DNA of 64,000 bases from Alphaproteobacteria bacterium. GTDB taxonomy: Bacteria > Pseudomonadota > Alphaproteobacteria > WRAU01 > Hepatincolaceae. The notes beneath the pieces were generated by a model. That model was not told where the DNA came from, made no database searches, and worked only from the letters and a program-made list of their open reading frames with translations. Below are positions 17,642 through 27,371 of the stretch, piece by piece. The position numbers and the translations under genes are program-made. The first letter of the stretch is position 1, and each line of letters opens with the position of its first letter. Location of the stretch: positions 20,345-84,344 of the forward strand of contig WRAU01000007.1 of the NCBI GenBank assembly GCA_009780035.1, given 5' to 3'.

Positions 17642-19384
17642 ATGGGTGATTTATTTAATAAAAATTTTGTAATTGCAGCAGTTATCGCTTTTTTAATTAT
17701 AGTTTTTTGGGATAATCTTTTTTTAAAAGATATTCGGGAAAAAGAAGCTGCCTTAGATAAACAGGCATCTCAAACGGTAGCTGTCGGCGGACATAATTCG
17801 CAAGCCCAAAATATCAATACAGATACTTCTATGCCTCAGCTGCAAAACTTGCCTCGTATTAGTATTGCCAACTCTTCTGTTCAAGGCTCGCTGTCGCTGC
17901 AGGCTGGCAGAATTGATGATATAGCACTGCTGCATTTCCAAGAAACCGTTGATAAAAATTCACCGAATATTCATTTGTTCAATAAAAAAGGCACTAAAGA
18001 TGCCTACTTTTTTGAAAGCGGCTGGCTGTCTGAAAGTAAAATAGATTTGCCAGGTGCTAATACAGTTTGGTCGGTTGAGGCGGGCAGCAGCAATAAGCTG
18101 ACGCCAGAAACCCCTGTAGTTTTGGTGTGGAAAAATTCACAGGGAATTCTTTTTAGAAAGCATATTTCTATTGATGATTTATACATGATAACTATCAAAG
18201 ATGAGGTTATTAATCACTCTAAGAATGAATTAAACATTAATCCTTTTGCTTTAATTGTTCGTCATGGCGATCCGCAGACCCGTGATTTATTTATTTCTCA
18301 TGAGGGTTTTGCCGGTCATGTTGGCGGCAGTTTAGAGCGTATTAAATACAAAGACGCCTTGAGTGAAACCTTTAAATTTGAAACGCAAGGCGGCTGGATA
18401 GGCTTTACCGATCAGTATTGGCTTTCGGCTCTTGTATTAGATAATTCTCATCATTATACAACGAGATTCTTGTCGTATAAAGATTCACAGAATATTAACA
18501 ATTTCCAATTAGACTTTTTAGGCAAAGATACACGGCTTTTAGTGGGCGAAAGTTTCGCAAAAACTACAAGAGTCTTTGTTGGACCTAAGGAATACAATCT
18601 TTTAAGCAAATACGACGATATGTTTAATATCGGTAAATTTACCGATGCTATAGATTTTGGCTGGTTCTTCTTTATTACCAAGCCAATGATGATGTTCTTA
18701 TTGTTTATTTATAATTTTGTCGGCAATTTTGGCTATACTATTTTAATTTTTACTATCATTATAAGGGCAGTTATTTTGCCGATTGCTTATAAATCTTATG
18801 TTTCTATGGCTAAAATGAAAGAATTGCAGCCGAAAATGAAAGAGCTGAAAACCTTGTATAAAGGTGATATGCAAAAGTATAATAAAGAAATTGCGAATCT
18901 TTATAAAAAAGAAAGGGTAAATCCATTATCAGGATGTTTGCCGCTATTGCTGCAGATTCCAATTTTCTTTTCTATTTATAAAGTAATTTTTATTAGCATT
19001 GAAATGCGGCATGCTCCCTTTATTGGCTGGATTAGAGATATGTCTGCTATGGATCCTTCTAACATATTTACATTGTTTGGGTTAATACCAATAACTTTGC
19101 CGTCTTTTTTACACATTGGGATTTTGCCGATTTTAATGGGAATTACCATGTTTTTCCAACAAAAACTTTCTATGTCGCAATCTTTAGAACCAATGCAGCA
19201 GCGGATTATGAATATGATGCCGATTGTTTTGGTAATTGTGCTGGCTTCTTTTCCGGCAGGTTTAGTGATTTATTGGGTGTGGAGCAATATCATTTCCATT
19301 ATTCAACAGCTGATTATTAACAAAATCGTTCATAAAGAATTTGGACTTAGACGCAAAAAACACAAAGTAAAAGCCAGTTCTTAA
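17642..19384 (+). CDS. yidC: Membrane protein insertase YidC
   Basis: A 580-residue inner-membrane insertase/chaperone. An N-terminal membrane anchor (about residues 9-27) is followed by a large periplasmic domain (about 60-345) and the five-helix catalytic core from about 355, with 'YTILIFTIIIRAVILPI' and 'NPLSGCLPLLLQIPIFFSIY' as core hallmarks; it ends in a short basic tail 'RRKKHKVKASS'. The Gram-negative length and periplasmic domain fit. The stop codon overlaps the engB start by one base. Confidence 0.97.
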   Translation: MGDLFNKNFVIAAVIAFLIIVFWDNLFLKDIREKEAALDKQASQTVAVGGHNSQAQNINTDTSMPQLQNLPRISIANSSVQGSLSLQAGRIDDIALLHFQETVDKNSPNIHLFNKKGTKDAYFFESGWLSESKIDLPGANTVWSVEAGSSNKLTPETPVVLVWKNSQGILFRKHISIDDLYMITIKDEVINHSKNELNINPFALIVRHGDPQTRDLFISHEGFAGHVGGSLERIKYKDALSETFKFETQGGWIGFTDQYWLSALVLDNSHHYTTRFLSYKDSQNINNFQLDFLGKDTRLLVGESFAKTTRVFVGPKEYNLLSKYDDMFNIGKFTDAIDFGWFFFITKPMMMFLLFIYNFVGNFGYTILIFTIIIRAVILPIAYKSYVSMAKMKELQPKMKELKTLYKGDMQKYNKEIANLYKKERVNPLSGCLPLLLQIPIFFSIYKVIFISIEMRHAPFIGWIRDMSAMDPSNIFTLFGLIPITLPSFLHIGILPILMGITMFFQQKLSMSQSLEPMQQRIMNMMPIVLVIVLASFPAGLVIYWVWSNIISIIQQLIINKIVHKEFGLRRKKHKVKASS

Positions 19385-20019
19385 TGAGTGAAGATAATCT
19401 TAACCTAGAGATAAAGCAAAAAGACCTTAGTCTTTTTAGAAAAAAATGCAATTTTGTTTTAGGGGTGGCTAGTTTAAAACAGCTTCCCCAAACAAATCTG
19501 CCAGAGGTGGCTTTTTGGGGGCGAAGTAATGTTGGGAAGTCTTCTTTAATTAATAGTCTTTTAAATCGCAAAAATTTAGTAAAAGTATCATCTACTCCTG
19601 GTAAAACTAAGGAAATTAATTATTTTTCATTAAACGAAGAGCTTTATTTAGTTGATCTTCCCGGCTATGGCTATGCGAAAGTCAGCAAAAACATTAAAGA
19701 GCTATGGAATGATTTAGTGGTAGAATACTTAATAAAAGCTAAAAATTTACGGCGGGTTTTTCTTTTAATTGATGCTAAAGTGGGCTTTAAAGAAATAGAT
19801 TTTAATATTATGGATTTTTTAGATTACTATGGTCGTTCTTATCAAATAGTTTGGACAAAAGTTGATAAAATCAATAAATTTATGCTGGCAGATTTAAAAC
19901 AGCATGTAAAAAATACAGTGGAAAGTCGTCCGGCTTGTTATCCGGAGTTTATTTTTAGCAGCAGTGCAACTGCTGAGGGGATGGAATCCTTGCAGTCAGC
20001 CATATTGAATATTTTATAA
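19384..20019 (+). CDS. engB: Ribosome biogenesis GTP-binding protein EngB (YihA/YsxC)
   Basis: A 211-residue TrmE-Era-EngA-like GTPase needed for 50S assembly. G1 'GRSNVGKSSL', G2 'STPGKT', G3 'DLPGYGYAKVS' and G4 'TKVDK' are all intact. Position directly after yidC is the usual alphaproteobacterial order. Confidence 0.96.
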   Translation: MSEDNLNLEIKQKDLSLFRKKCNFVLGVASLKQLPQTNLPEVAFWGRSNVGKSSLINSLLNRKNLVKVSSTPGKTKEINYFSLNEELYLVDLPGYGYAKVSKNIKELWNDLVVEYLIKAKNLRRVFLLIDAKVGFKEIDFNIMDFLDYYGRSYQIVWTKVDKINKFMLADLKQHVKNTVESRPACYPEFIFSSSATAEGMESLQSAILNIL

Positions 20020-20064
20020 TTTAAACTATATGTATAATATAGACCGTTGAAATTTGAGGATAAA

Positions 20065-20475
20065 ATGTCAAGATTGTTATTTAACCATCCGTTTTTATTA
20101 GGTTTTGATTCTGTAAGTCAAACCTTAGAAAAGCTATCTAAAGCTACCGATAATTATCCGCCTTATAATATTGAACAATATGATAATAATATTTTGGTTA
20201 TAAAAATTGCCGTAGCTGGGTTTGAAATTGAAGATTTATCTGTAGTGCAGGAAAATAACGAGCTGATAATAGTGGGCGAAAAAAAATGCAAGGATATTAA
20301 TGTAGAATATATCCATCAGGGGATTTCCTGCCGAAAATTCCAAAAAGTTTTTGTGCTGGCTGAAGAGGTTATTCCTGTGTCGTCGCATATAAAAAATGGA
20401 CTTTTGGTTATTCAGCTAAAAAGAGAAGTTATTCAAAAAGATGTTAAAGTAATTGCCATAGCCGACCATAATTAA
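20065..20475 (+). CDS. Small heat shock protein, Hsp20/IbpA class
   Basis: A 136-residue alpha-crystallin-domain chaperone. 'FNHPFLLGFDSVSQTLEKL' and 'YPPYNIEQ' match the class A (IbpA-like) Hsp20 N-terminus, followed by the crystallin domain 'IKIAVAGFEIEDLSVVQEN'. The ATG at 20065 is chosen over an in-frame TTG at 20047 because GAGGA lies just before it and family members start here ('MSRLL'). The C-terminal IxI motif may be 'VIAIA'. No clean heat-shock promoter was found; TATAAT is at 20033-20038 without a good -35. Confidence 0.92.
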   Translation: MSRLLFNHPFLLGFDSVSQTLEKLSKATDNYPPYNIEQYDNNILVIKIAVAGFEIEDLSVVQENNELIIVGEKKCKDINVEYIHQGISCRKFQKVFVLAEEVIPVSSHIKNGLLVIQLKREVIQKDVKVIAIADHN

Positions 20476-20480
20476 AAAAC

Positions 20481-21302
20481 ATGATAAATTTCCCAGATAT
20501 TTCACCAGTAGTTTTTTCAGTAGGAGCATTTTCTTTAGGCTCTATAGAGATAGGTCCTATTGAGATTCGTTGGTATTCTTTAGCTTATATTTTTGGAGCA
20601 ATTTTTGCGTTGCTATATATTAAATTCCTAAACCGTAATCTTGCTTTAATCCCAGAGCCCCGCAGGAAAAATTTTTTTGAGGATTTATTGTTTTATATTA
20701 TTTTAGGAGTTTTGCTTGGCGGCAGATTAGGTTTTGTAATTTTTTATGGATTTTCTTATTATATTTCTAACCCCCTAGAAATTTTTTATCTATGGCAGGG
20801 TGGCATGTCTTATCATGGCGGCTTAATAGGGGTATTGATTGCCTCGTTCTTGTTAGCAAAAAAATATAATATGAATTTTTTAAGAATTACTGACATAATT
20901 GCCCCCTCAGTTCCTATAGGCTTATTTTTAGGGAGGCTGGCTAATTTTATTAATGCCGAGCTTTACGGCAAGCCTGCAACTGTGCCGTGGGCGGTTCATT
21001 TCCCTAATGTGTATTTGCCGCGCCATCCCAGCCAGTTATATGAGGCAATGCTAGAGGGGGTTGTGCTGTTTGTTGTGCTAGGAATAATGTGGCATCGCAA
21101 AGTTTACAACAAAGAGGGCTATTTAAGTGCAGCATTATTGATTCTTTATGGTATTTTTAGGATATTTATAGAGTTTTTTAGGGTTGGCGAAATTTACTTT
21201 TTTAATGTTATTTCTATGGGGCAAGTGCTGTCGCTTCCAATGATTATTGCCGGAGTATTTATTCTATATTATGCTAAAAGAAAGAATCAAGAAATTAATT
21301 AA
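20481..21302 (+). CDS. lgt: Prolipoprotein diacylglyceryl transferase
   Basis: A 273-residue integral membrane enzyme that moves diacylglyceryl from phosphatidylglycerol onto the lipobox Cys of prolipoproteins. The signature 'GRLANFINAELYGKPA' and the conserved 'WQGGMSYHGGLIG' (catalytic His region) and 'HPSQLYEA' are intact. Seven membrane helices fit. The next gene starts inside its 3' end. Confidence 0.97.
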   Translation: MINFPDISPVVFSVGAFSLGSIEIGPIEIRWYSLAYIFGAIFALLYIKFLNRNLALIPEPRRKNFFEDLLFYIILGVLLGGRLGFVIFYGFSYYISNPLEIFYLWQGGMSYHGGLIGVLIASFLLAKKYNMNFLRITDIIAPSVPIGLFLGRLANFINAELYGKPATVPWAVHFPNVYLPRHPSQLYEAMLEGVVLFVVLGIMWHRKVYNKEGYLSAALLILYGIFRIFIEFFRVGEIYFFNVISMGQVLSLPMIIAGVFILYYAKRKNQEIN

Positions 21303-22329
21303 AGAACAGGGAGCAATCCCGTTTGATAAATTTATGAGCTTGGCGGCTCATAACTACTATGCTAATTCTAATCCCATAGGAAGCAGCGGCGACTTTATAA
21401 CAGCTCCGGAAATATCCCAAGTTTTTGGTGAATTGATAGGTTTATGGCTGCTGGATACTTGGCTTAAATTAGGATCTCCTGATAGATGCCATCTGATAGA
21501 ATTAGGAGCAGGACGGGGAACGCTGATGGCTGATATTCTGCGGGTTGCTAAAAGTTGTCCGCAATTTCATAACTCTTTAAAAATAGCTATTCTTGAAATT
21601 AATAAGGAACTAATTTCTATACAAAAAGAAACTCTGCAAGATTATAAAAATATTTCTTGGGTAGGGACTGTTGAAGATTTACATATAGAATATCCTGTAT
21701 TAATTTACTCTAACGAATTTTTTGATGCACTTCCAGTTAAGCAGTATCTTGTTAAAAATGAAGATGTTTTTGAACTGTGCGTAGATATAGATACGGAAAA
21801 CAGGTTAAAATTAGTGTTTGTAAAAGCAGCTATTCCTATGCTTGCTGGTAATGATGAAGAGAAAATTATAGAAACCTCACCAGTTGCTAATTCTATATTT
21901 AATTACTTAGCTGAGTTTGTCTCTAGGTATGGCGGGGTATTTTTAACTATTGATTATGGTTATGAAAAGCCAGAGTTTAGAAATACCATTCGCGGTTATA
22001 AAAATCATGAATTTTTAAGCATTTTTGAAATTATCAATCTGTGCGGAGAAGTAGATTGGACCTATAATGTTAATTTTAAAGAGTTAATAGATTCTTTAGG
22101 GGATTTAAGTATTGATAAATATGCAATAATAACTCAAAAAGAATTTTTAGAGAGTTTAGGACTTCATTCTCGGGTTGATATTCTACTAAAAAACATTGCT
22201 GCCGAAAAGGATAAGGAAGATTTTCTTAAGGGAATTCAAAAGCTAATTTTGCCAAAAGAAATGGGAGAAAAATTTAAAATCCTTTGTGTTTCAAAAAATA
22301 TTCCAGATTTAGCAGTTTTTAAACAATAA
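21271..22329 (+). CDS. SAM-dependent methyltransferase, MidA/NDUFAF7 family (COG1565)
   Basis: A 352-residue class I methyltransferase. The SAM-binding motif is 'LIELGAGRGTLMADILR'; 'YSNEFFDALPVKQY' and 'LTIDYGYEKPE' are diagnostic of the family whose mitochondrial member NDUFAF7/MidA methylates an arginine of complex I. The bacterial substrate is not established. The ATG at 21271, 32 bases inside lgt, is preferred over an in-frame TTG at 21247 because family proteins begin near 'MLKERIKKLI'. The lgt-midA pairing is common in alphaproteobacteria; pgeF, often third, is found elsewhere (31820-32602). Confidence 0.9.
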   Translation: MLKERIKKLIKEQGAIPFDKFMSLAAHNYYANSNPIGSSGDFITAPEISQVFGELIGLWLLDTWLKLGSPDRCHLIELGAGRGTLMADILRVAKSCPQFHNSLKIAILEINKELISIQKETLQDYKNISWVGTVEDLHIEYPVLIYSNEFFDALPVKQYLVKNEDVFELCVDIDTENRLKLVFVKAAIPMLAGNDEEKIIETSPVANSIFNYLAEFVSRYGGVFLTIDYGYEKPEFRNTIRGYKNHEFLSIFEIINLCGEVDWTYNVNFKELIDSLGDLSIDKYAIITQKEFLESLGLHSRVDILLKNIAAEKDKEDFLKGIQKLILPKEMGEKFKILCVSKNIPDLAVFKQ

Positions 22330-22404
22330 AATAAATATATAATATATTATAATATATTAATAAAGTATATTATATATATACTTATAATTAACCACATTCA
22401 TTCA

Positions 22405-25188
22405 ATGAAGAAATTTTGTTTATTTATATGCTTAATATTTTTTGTGCCACAAATTAATGCAGCAGGGCAAACGGTTACAATTACAGTTGATCCGGCAAGT
22501 GATGTATCTGGGAATTCAGAAACCCCAGATGGCTTAGGTGTTGCTACCTTAGACCCTGCAAACAATACGGTTAATGTTATTGGAAACAACATTAATACTA
22601 CTTATTCCATAGCCGGCGGAAGAATTAGCTCTGCCGTTTCATTTAGCGAGGTTAGCGGTAATACGGTAAATATTCTCGGTGATGACTCAACCTTTGCTGA
22701 GGTGTATGGCGGAATTATATCCTACAGCGGTAATAACGGAAATGTAATTAATAATACCATAAACATTTCAGGTAATAATTTAACATTTAATAAAATAATT
22801 CGTGGCGGCACTTCCTCTGGGTTAGGAAGTATTAATAACAACACTATAAATATTGGTGGGAGTGTATCTACATTTAATGACAATATTTTTGGAGGATATA
22901 CACTAGGGTCTCAAATAAATGCCGATGGCAATACTGTAAATATAAGTGAATCTTCTAATAATTCATATGCTGGCAGCGTTATTACAGGAGGTCGTGGGGC
23001 ATCGGCTAATAACAATAAGGTTATTATAAAGTCTGGCACTTTTATACAGTCTGCTACTACAATAAGGGGCGGCAATGGTGGGGGCAGCACTGCTGTTAAT
23101 GTTGGGAGTGCCAATAATAATTTAGTTGATTTAAGCAACATTACTTTTATGGCATCAGGAACTGTTATCGCCGGCGGACATGCCCATACCATAGCCAACG
23201 ACAACAATGTAAAAATAAATAAATTAAGTTTTACGGGTAGCACAACAATAAGGGGAGGCTGGGCAGAATCTCCTGGTCAACAAGCACCTGATTCTTTTGA
23301 GGCATCTGGTAATAATGTATATATAGAAGACAGTGATATTTCTGGAAGTATATCTGGTGGAGAAATTACTGGCAATTCTAGAGATAACACCTTAGTGAAA
23401 GTTCAAAATAATACATTAAATATTAAAGGCGGCAGTTATAGCGGCAATTTATACGGCGGTAATGCTAGCCGTGGGACAACAAGTGCAACCAATCTAGCAG
23501 GAATTGTCCAGTCTAATGGTGTAAATATTTCAGGTAGCAATATTGTAGGCTCTGCAATATATGGAGGAAGAGGCGGGGTTGTTAATAACAACTATGTAGT
23601 AATTAAAGATGGCAATCTTGAAAATACGAAAGTTTACGGAGGATATTCCGATGGCAGCAGCACGGCAACTGATGTATCCTTTGAGGCATCGGGCAATAGT
23701 GTATCTATAAATGGCGGGGTGATTGGTGGTGAAATTTACGGCGGCTTTAGCTATTTGCAAGCAGGTTCTACAGCACCAGTAAACAATAATACGGTTAGCA
23801 TTTCTGGTAATGTAGATTTAAGCAATGCTTCTTTGTTTGGCGGATTTGCTACAGATGGCAATTCTACTTCTAGCGGCACCGGCAATACACTAAATTTAGC
23901 CAGCAGCATAACCCTTTTAAAAGTTGCTAATTTTGATAATTACAATTTTTATATAACCGGCAGCAATAATACCAGCCCTATAATGCACACCACATTTGAG
24001 CAAACCGATATGAGCGGGACAACTATTGGGCTATATTTACAAGAAGGAATAAATGCCAATTTTAAAATAGGTGATACCATATGGCTAGCCGAAAATATAA
24101 AAGGAGATGAAGATAGTTTAAATCAATCTTCTCGTTATGTTCGCCAAGGGGTTGCTAAAATTTATGATTGGGATATACATATAACTGGAGATAATTTATA
24201 TGCAGTTATTAATAAAGATGTATATGTTAGCACAGATGGAGGTGCAAATCCTGAGGCAAAATCTTTACTTGAGGGGAATTTATCTTCGCTTGGAATGCTA
24301 ATTTCTGGAGCCGATTTAATAGCAGATAGTGGTGTCCGTTCTTTAGAGGCAGCTTTATTTAATAAATCTACTGGTATTTTTACAAGTGGTAGCTTTAATT
24401 CACAAAAACTTAATAGTGGTTCTTATGCTAAGGTTAATAGCACTTCTTTTATATTAGGGTTAGGACACACAACTAAAAACAACAACATATGGGGTTTATT
24501 TTTAGAATATAGTAATGCCAATCATAATACTTTTAATAAAATTGAAGACTATGAACTACAGGGTGGATCTATTGTTAAAGGCAATGGCACAAATATTTAT
24601 ACTGGGCTGGGCTATCTTGGCAGAATGAGTTTCAACTCTATGTATTTTGATAGTTCGCTGCGTGGCGGATATGTGGCAACTACTCATAATGCCGATTATA
24701 CAGTAGGTGCTGAATATAATATAGGAACATTCTATTATGGAGGGCATTTGCGGTATGGCTACATGCACAATATAAAAAATATAGAAATGACCGAGTATGT
24801 GCAGTATTTAGCAACATTGCAGCAAGGTAAAACCACAACTTTATCTAGCCGCGAAAAAATTAAATTTGCTAGTATGCTTTCTTCCATAGTATCAATAGGA
24901 GGTCGTGCTAAATATAATGGAATGTATTTAGGATATGCCTACGAGCAAGAACTCGCTGGAGAATCTAAAGCTAGCATAGAGGGATTAGTGGTTAATCCAG
25001 CAACTATAAAAGGCGGCACAAATGTGGTAGAGACTGGCTATGAGCAAAATTTCGTGAAGTTATATTCTCGCTCAGCGCCAGGCAAGGGCTTTGGTATAGG
25101 TTCTACCAGCATAGGCTTAGGCGGAAAATATTATATTGGTGTTAGAAATGGTTATTCTATTAATGCTAAATTTGGTTATATGTTTTAG
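22405..25188 (+). CDS. Autotransporter (type Va) with Gly/Asn-rich beta-helix passenger, paralogue B
   Basis: 927 residues. The signal peptide is about 1-20 (ending 'INAAG'). The passenger has many rungs of the type 'NNTINI', 'GNTVNI' and 'NNNKV.I' with 'GG' turns spaced about 30-40 residues. A barrel of about 280 residues ends 'NAKFGYMF'. It shares with the protein at 4909-7224 the late passenger ('NYNFY', 'GLYL.....GDTI'), the 'NPE.KSL.EG' linker and the full barrel ('RGGY', 'YGG', 'YAYEQELAGE'). Its passenger is longer by about 150 residues, suggesting gain or loss of rungs. It lacks the Cys-bearing Gly linker of paralogue A. The upstream 75 bases are almost pure AT. Confidence 0.85.
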   Translation: MKKFCLFICLIFFVPQINAAGQTVTITVDPASDVSGNSETPDGLGVATLDPANNTVNVIGNNINTTYSIAGGRISSAVSFSEVSGNTVNILGDDSTFAEVYGGIISYSGNNGNVINNTINISGNNLTFNKIIRGGTSSGLGSINNNTINIGGSVSTFNDNIFGGYTLGSQINADGNTVNISESSNNSYAGSVITGGRGASANNNKVIIKSGTFIQSATTIRGGNGGGSTAVNVGSANNNLVDLSNITFMASGTVIAGGHAHTIANDNNVKINKLSFTGSTTIRGGWAESPGQQAPDSFEASGNNVYIEDSDISGSISGGEITGNSRDNTLVKVQNNTLNIKGGSYSGNLYGGNASRGTTSATNLAGIVQSNGVNISGSNIVGSAIYGGRGGVVNNNYVVIKDGNLENTKVYGGYSDGSSTATDVSFEASGNSVSINGGVIGGEIYGGFSYLQAGSTAPVNNNTVSISGNVDLSNASLFGGFATDGNSTSSGTGNTLNLASSITLLKVANFDNYNFYITGSNNTSPIMHTTFEQTDMSGTTIGLYLQEGINANFKIGDTIWLAENIKGDEDSLNQSSRYVRQGVAKIYDWDIHITGDNLYAVINKDVYVSTDGGANPEAKSLLEGNLSSLGMLISGADLIADSGVRSLEAALFNKSTGIFTSGSFNSQKLNSGSYAKVNSTSFILGLGHTTKNNNIWGLFLEYSNANHNTFNKIEDYELQGGSIVKGNGTNIYTGLGYLGRMSFNSMYFDSSLRGGYVATTHNADYTVGAEYNIGTFYYGGHLRYGYMHNIKNIEMTEYVQYLATLQQGKTTTLSSREKIKFASMLSSIVSIGGRAKYNGMYLGYAYEQELAGESKASIEGLVVNPATIKGGTNVVETGYEQNFVKLYSRSAPGKGFGIGSTSIGLGGKYYIGVRNGYSINAKFGYMF

Positions 25189-25248
25189 AACTTCATAAAG
25201 ATTTAGCCGTTTTTAAGAAAATTTAATAATTAAGTAGGAATAAAGTAA

Positions 25249-26259
25249 ATGAATCAAATAAAAGTATCAGTAGTTGTGCCTATTTATAATGTAGAGAAGT
25301 ATTTAAGGCAATGTCTTGACAGTATTGTTAATCAGAGCCTGCAAGATATTGAAATTATTCTTGTTAATGATGGGTCAACGGATTCCTCTTTTGATATTAT
25401 TGCAGAATACGCAGCACTTGATAAACGCATTACGGTTATTAACCAAGAAAATTGCGGTTATGGGCATAGCGTTAATAAAGGTATTGCTAATGCAGTTGGC
25501 GAGTATATTGCCATTGTAGAGTCTGATGATTTTATAGATTTAGCAATGTATGAAAAACTATATAAAATAGCCGCAGCTAATAAAACTGATTTAGTGAAAT
25601 GCAATTTTTATATGTATAACTCTAAAGCTCCCTTAAAGCAGCAGAATATTTTATTTAAACAAAAACATCGTGATTTAACTACCGCTCCTAAAGGAGTTTT
25701 CAATATTTTAGAATATCCGCAGCTAATGATATTCCACTCTTCTTTATGGGCAGGACTATATAATGCTGAATTTATTAAAAGTATTAGCTTAGATGAAGGC
25801 AAATCTTCAAGCTATCAAGATTTCCCATTTATGGTTGAAGTTTTAGCTAAAGCGAAGGCAATTTTTGTGGTAAATGAGCCTCTGGTTTATTATAGAAATG
25901 AACCGCAGCAGAACAGCTCTACCATAAGGAAAGACAGAAAACTTTTAATTATGCCAGAACAGTCTATGAGGGCATTAGAGATATTAAAATCTTATAATTT
26001 GTATGATAGTTTGAAGGAAGAAATTTATTATCATATATTCATTGCTAATTGGGGATTTTATAATAAAATTAATGATGAATATAAAGAGGAATACTTTAAT
26101 TTATTGCACAATATTTTCATTAATTTAAAAGATGATAAAAATTTTACTTATAAATATTTTAATAAAAAGAAAATTAAATTAGTTAAATACTTTATGCAAG
26201 GAGAATATAAAAAATTTCCAAGAAAATTTCTCTTTAATCTTTTTAATTTTATGAAGTAA
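25249..26259 (+). CDS. Glycosyltransferase family 2 protein
   Basis: A 336-residue GT-A fold transferase. 'VSVVVPIYNVEKYLRQCLDS' and 'LVNDGSTDSS' form the nucleotide-sugar site; 'ESDDF' is the DxD-type metal motif. The C-terminal half is basic and hydrophobic without a clear membrane helix. Such enzymes decorate capsule, LPS or glycoproteins. It follows the autotransporter by 60 bases with its own weak Shine-Dalgarno; glycosylation of that autotransporter is possible but purely inferred from position. Converges with ychF, 11 bases apart. Confidence 0.88.
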   Translation: MNQIKVSVVVPIYNVEKYLRQCLDSIVNQSLQDIEIILVNDGSTDSSFDIIAEYAALDKRITVINQENCGYGHSVNKGIANAVGEYIAIVESDDFIDLAMYEKLYKIAAANKTDLVKCNFYMYNSKAPLKQQNILFKQKHRDLTTAPKGVFNILEYPQLMIFHSSLWAGLYNAEFIKSISLDEGKSSSYQDFPFMVEVLAKAKAIFVVNEPLVYYRNEPQQNSSTIRKDRKLLIMPEQSMRALEILKSYNLYDSLKEEIYYHIFIANWGFYNKINDEYKEEYFNLLHNIFINLKDDKNFTYKYFNKKKIKLVKYFMQGEYKKFPRKFLFNLFNFMK

Positions 26260-26270
26260 TTAAAAGATAA

Positions 26271-27371
26271 TTACACATTAAACCTAAATAATATTACATC
26301 GCCGTCTTTAACAACATAGGTTTTGCCCTCAGAGCGCATTTTGCCTGCAGATTTAGCTCCAGCCTCACCGCCGCACTCTATAAAGTCATTAAAAGAGATA
26401 ACCTCAGCAGCAATGAAGCCGCGTTCAAAATCGCTATGAATTACTCCTGCTGCCTGCGGGGCTTTAGTGTTAATGTCAATCGTCCATGCGCGGCTTTCAA
26501 TAGGACCGCTGGTAAAATATGTTTGCAATCCAAGCAAGCTAAAAGCTGATTTAATAATTTTATCAAGTCCGGTTTCTGCTAATCCTAAAGCCTCTAGGAA
26601 TTCTTTTTTCTCGGCTAATGATTCCAAAATAGAAATTTCTTGTTCTATTTGGGCAGAAATTTTAACGCATACAGAATTTTCTTTTTCTGCAAACACTTGC
26701 ACTTGTTTAACATATTCGTTATCCTCATGCAGCTCTCCTTCTGCTACATTGCAAACATAAAGCACAGGCTTGGCGCTCATTAGAAACATTTTTCGGACAA
26801 TGTCTTGTTCTTCTAAGTCAAAATTTATGCTGCGTATAGGATTGCCTGCCTGCAGAACAGGGATCATTTTTTTTATTAATTCTACTTGTCCGCCAGCCGC
26901 TTTATCGCCGCCTTTAGCTTTTTTTTCTAGGGCGGGCAATCTTTTTTCTAAACTTTCTAAATCGGCAAGCATAAGCTCTATATTTACAATATCAATATCC
27001 CGCAAAGGATTGACGCTACCTTCTACATGGATAATATCAGTTGATTCAAAACACCGCACCACATGTATTATTGCATCTACCTCTTTAATATTGGCTAAGA
27101 ATTGATTGCCTAATCCTTCGCCTTTACTTGCTCCGCGCACTAACCCAGCAATATCTACAAATTCTAGCTTGGCATATAAAATATTTTTAGATTTAGTAAT
27201 AGCAGAAATTTGATCTAGGCGGTTATCAGGAACATCAACAATTCCTTTGTTAGGATCTATGGTGCAAAAAGGATAATTTGCCGATTGCGCATTCTGTGTT
27301 GAGGTTAGGGCGTTGAAAAGAGTTGATTTTCCCACATTTGGCAATCCAACAATTCCACAATTTAAGGACAT
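26271..27371 (-). CDS. ychF: Redox-regulated ATPase YchF (Obg family)
   Basis: A 366-residue P-loop protein. 'GIVGLPNVGKSTLFNALT' (G1), 'DIAGLVRGASKGEGLGN' (G3) and the C-terminal TGS domain ending 'KTYVVKDGDVILFRFNV' are all present and full-length. YchF prefers ATP (G4 variant, here 'CNVAE') and binds ribosomes. Last gene of rplY-pth-ychF; its ATG overlaps the pth stop. Confidence 0.97.
   Translation of the reverse strand: MSLNCGIVGLPNVGKSTLFNALTSTQNAQSANYPFCTIDPNKGIVDVPDNRLDQISAITKSKNILYAKLEFVDIAGLVRGASKGEGLGNQFLANIKEVDAIIHVVRCFESTDIIHVEGSVNPLRDIDIVNIELMLADLESLEKRLPALEKKAKGGDKAAGGQVELIKKMIPVLQAGNPIRSINFDLEEQDIVRKMFLMSAKPVLYVCNVAEGELHEDNEYVKQVQVFAEKENSVCVKISAQIEQEISILESLAEKKEFLEALGLAETGLDKIIKSAFSLLGLQTYFTSGPIESRAWTIDINTKAPQAAGVIHSDFERGFIAAEVISFNDFIECGGEAGAKSAGKMRSEGKTYVVKDGDVILFRFNV

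Noticed and set aside
20005..20038. Heat-shock (RpoH) promoter before the Hsp20 gene
   Set aside because: TTGAAT and TATAAT are present but 22 bases apart, and no CTTGAA-CCCCAT type boxes or CIRCE inverted repeat were found.
22330..22404. AT-only inverted repeat before the second autotransporter as a terminator
   Set aside because: The dyad is simple TATA alternation, expected by chance in such sequence; no GC stem or T-run.
22911..23243. Minus-strand Leu/Pro/Val-rich frame in the second autotransporter
   Set aside because: Arises from antisense reading of Asn/Gly/Thr repeats; no Shine-Dalgarno.
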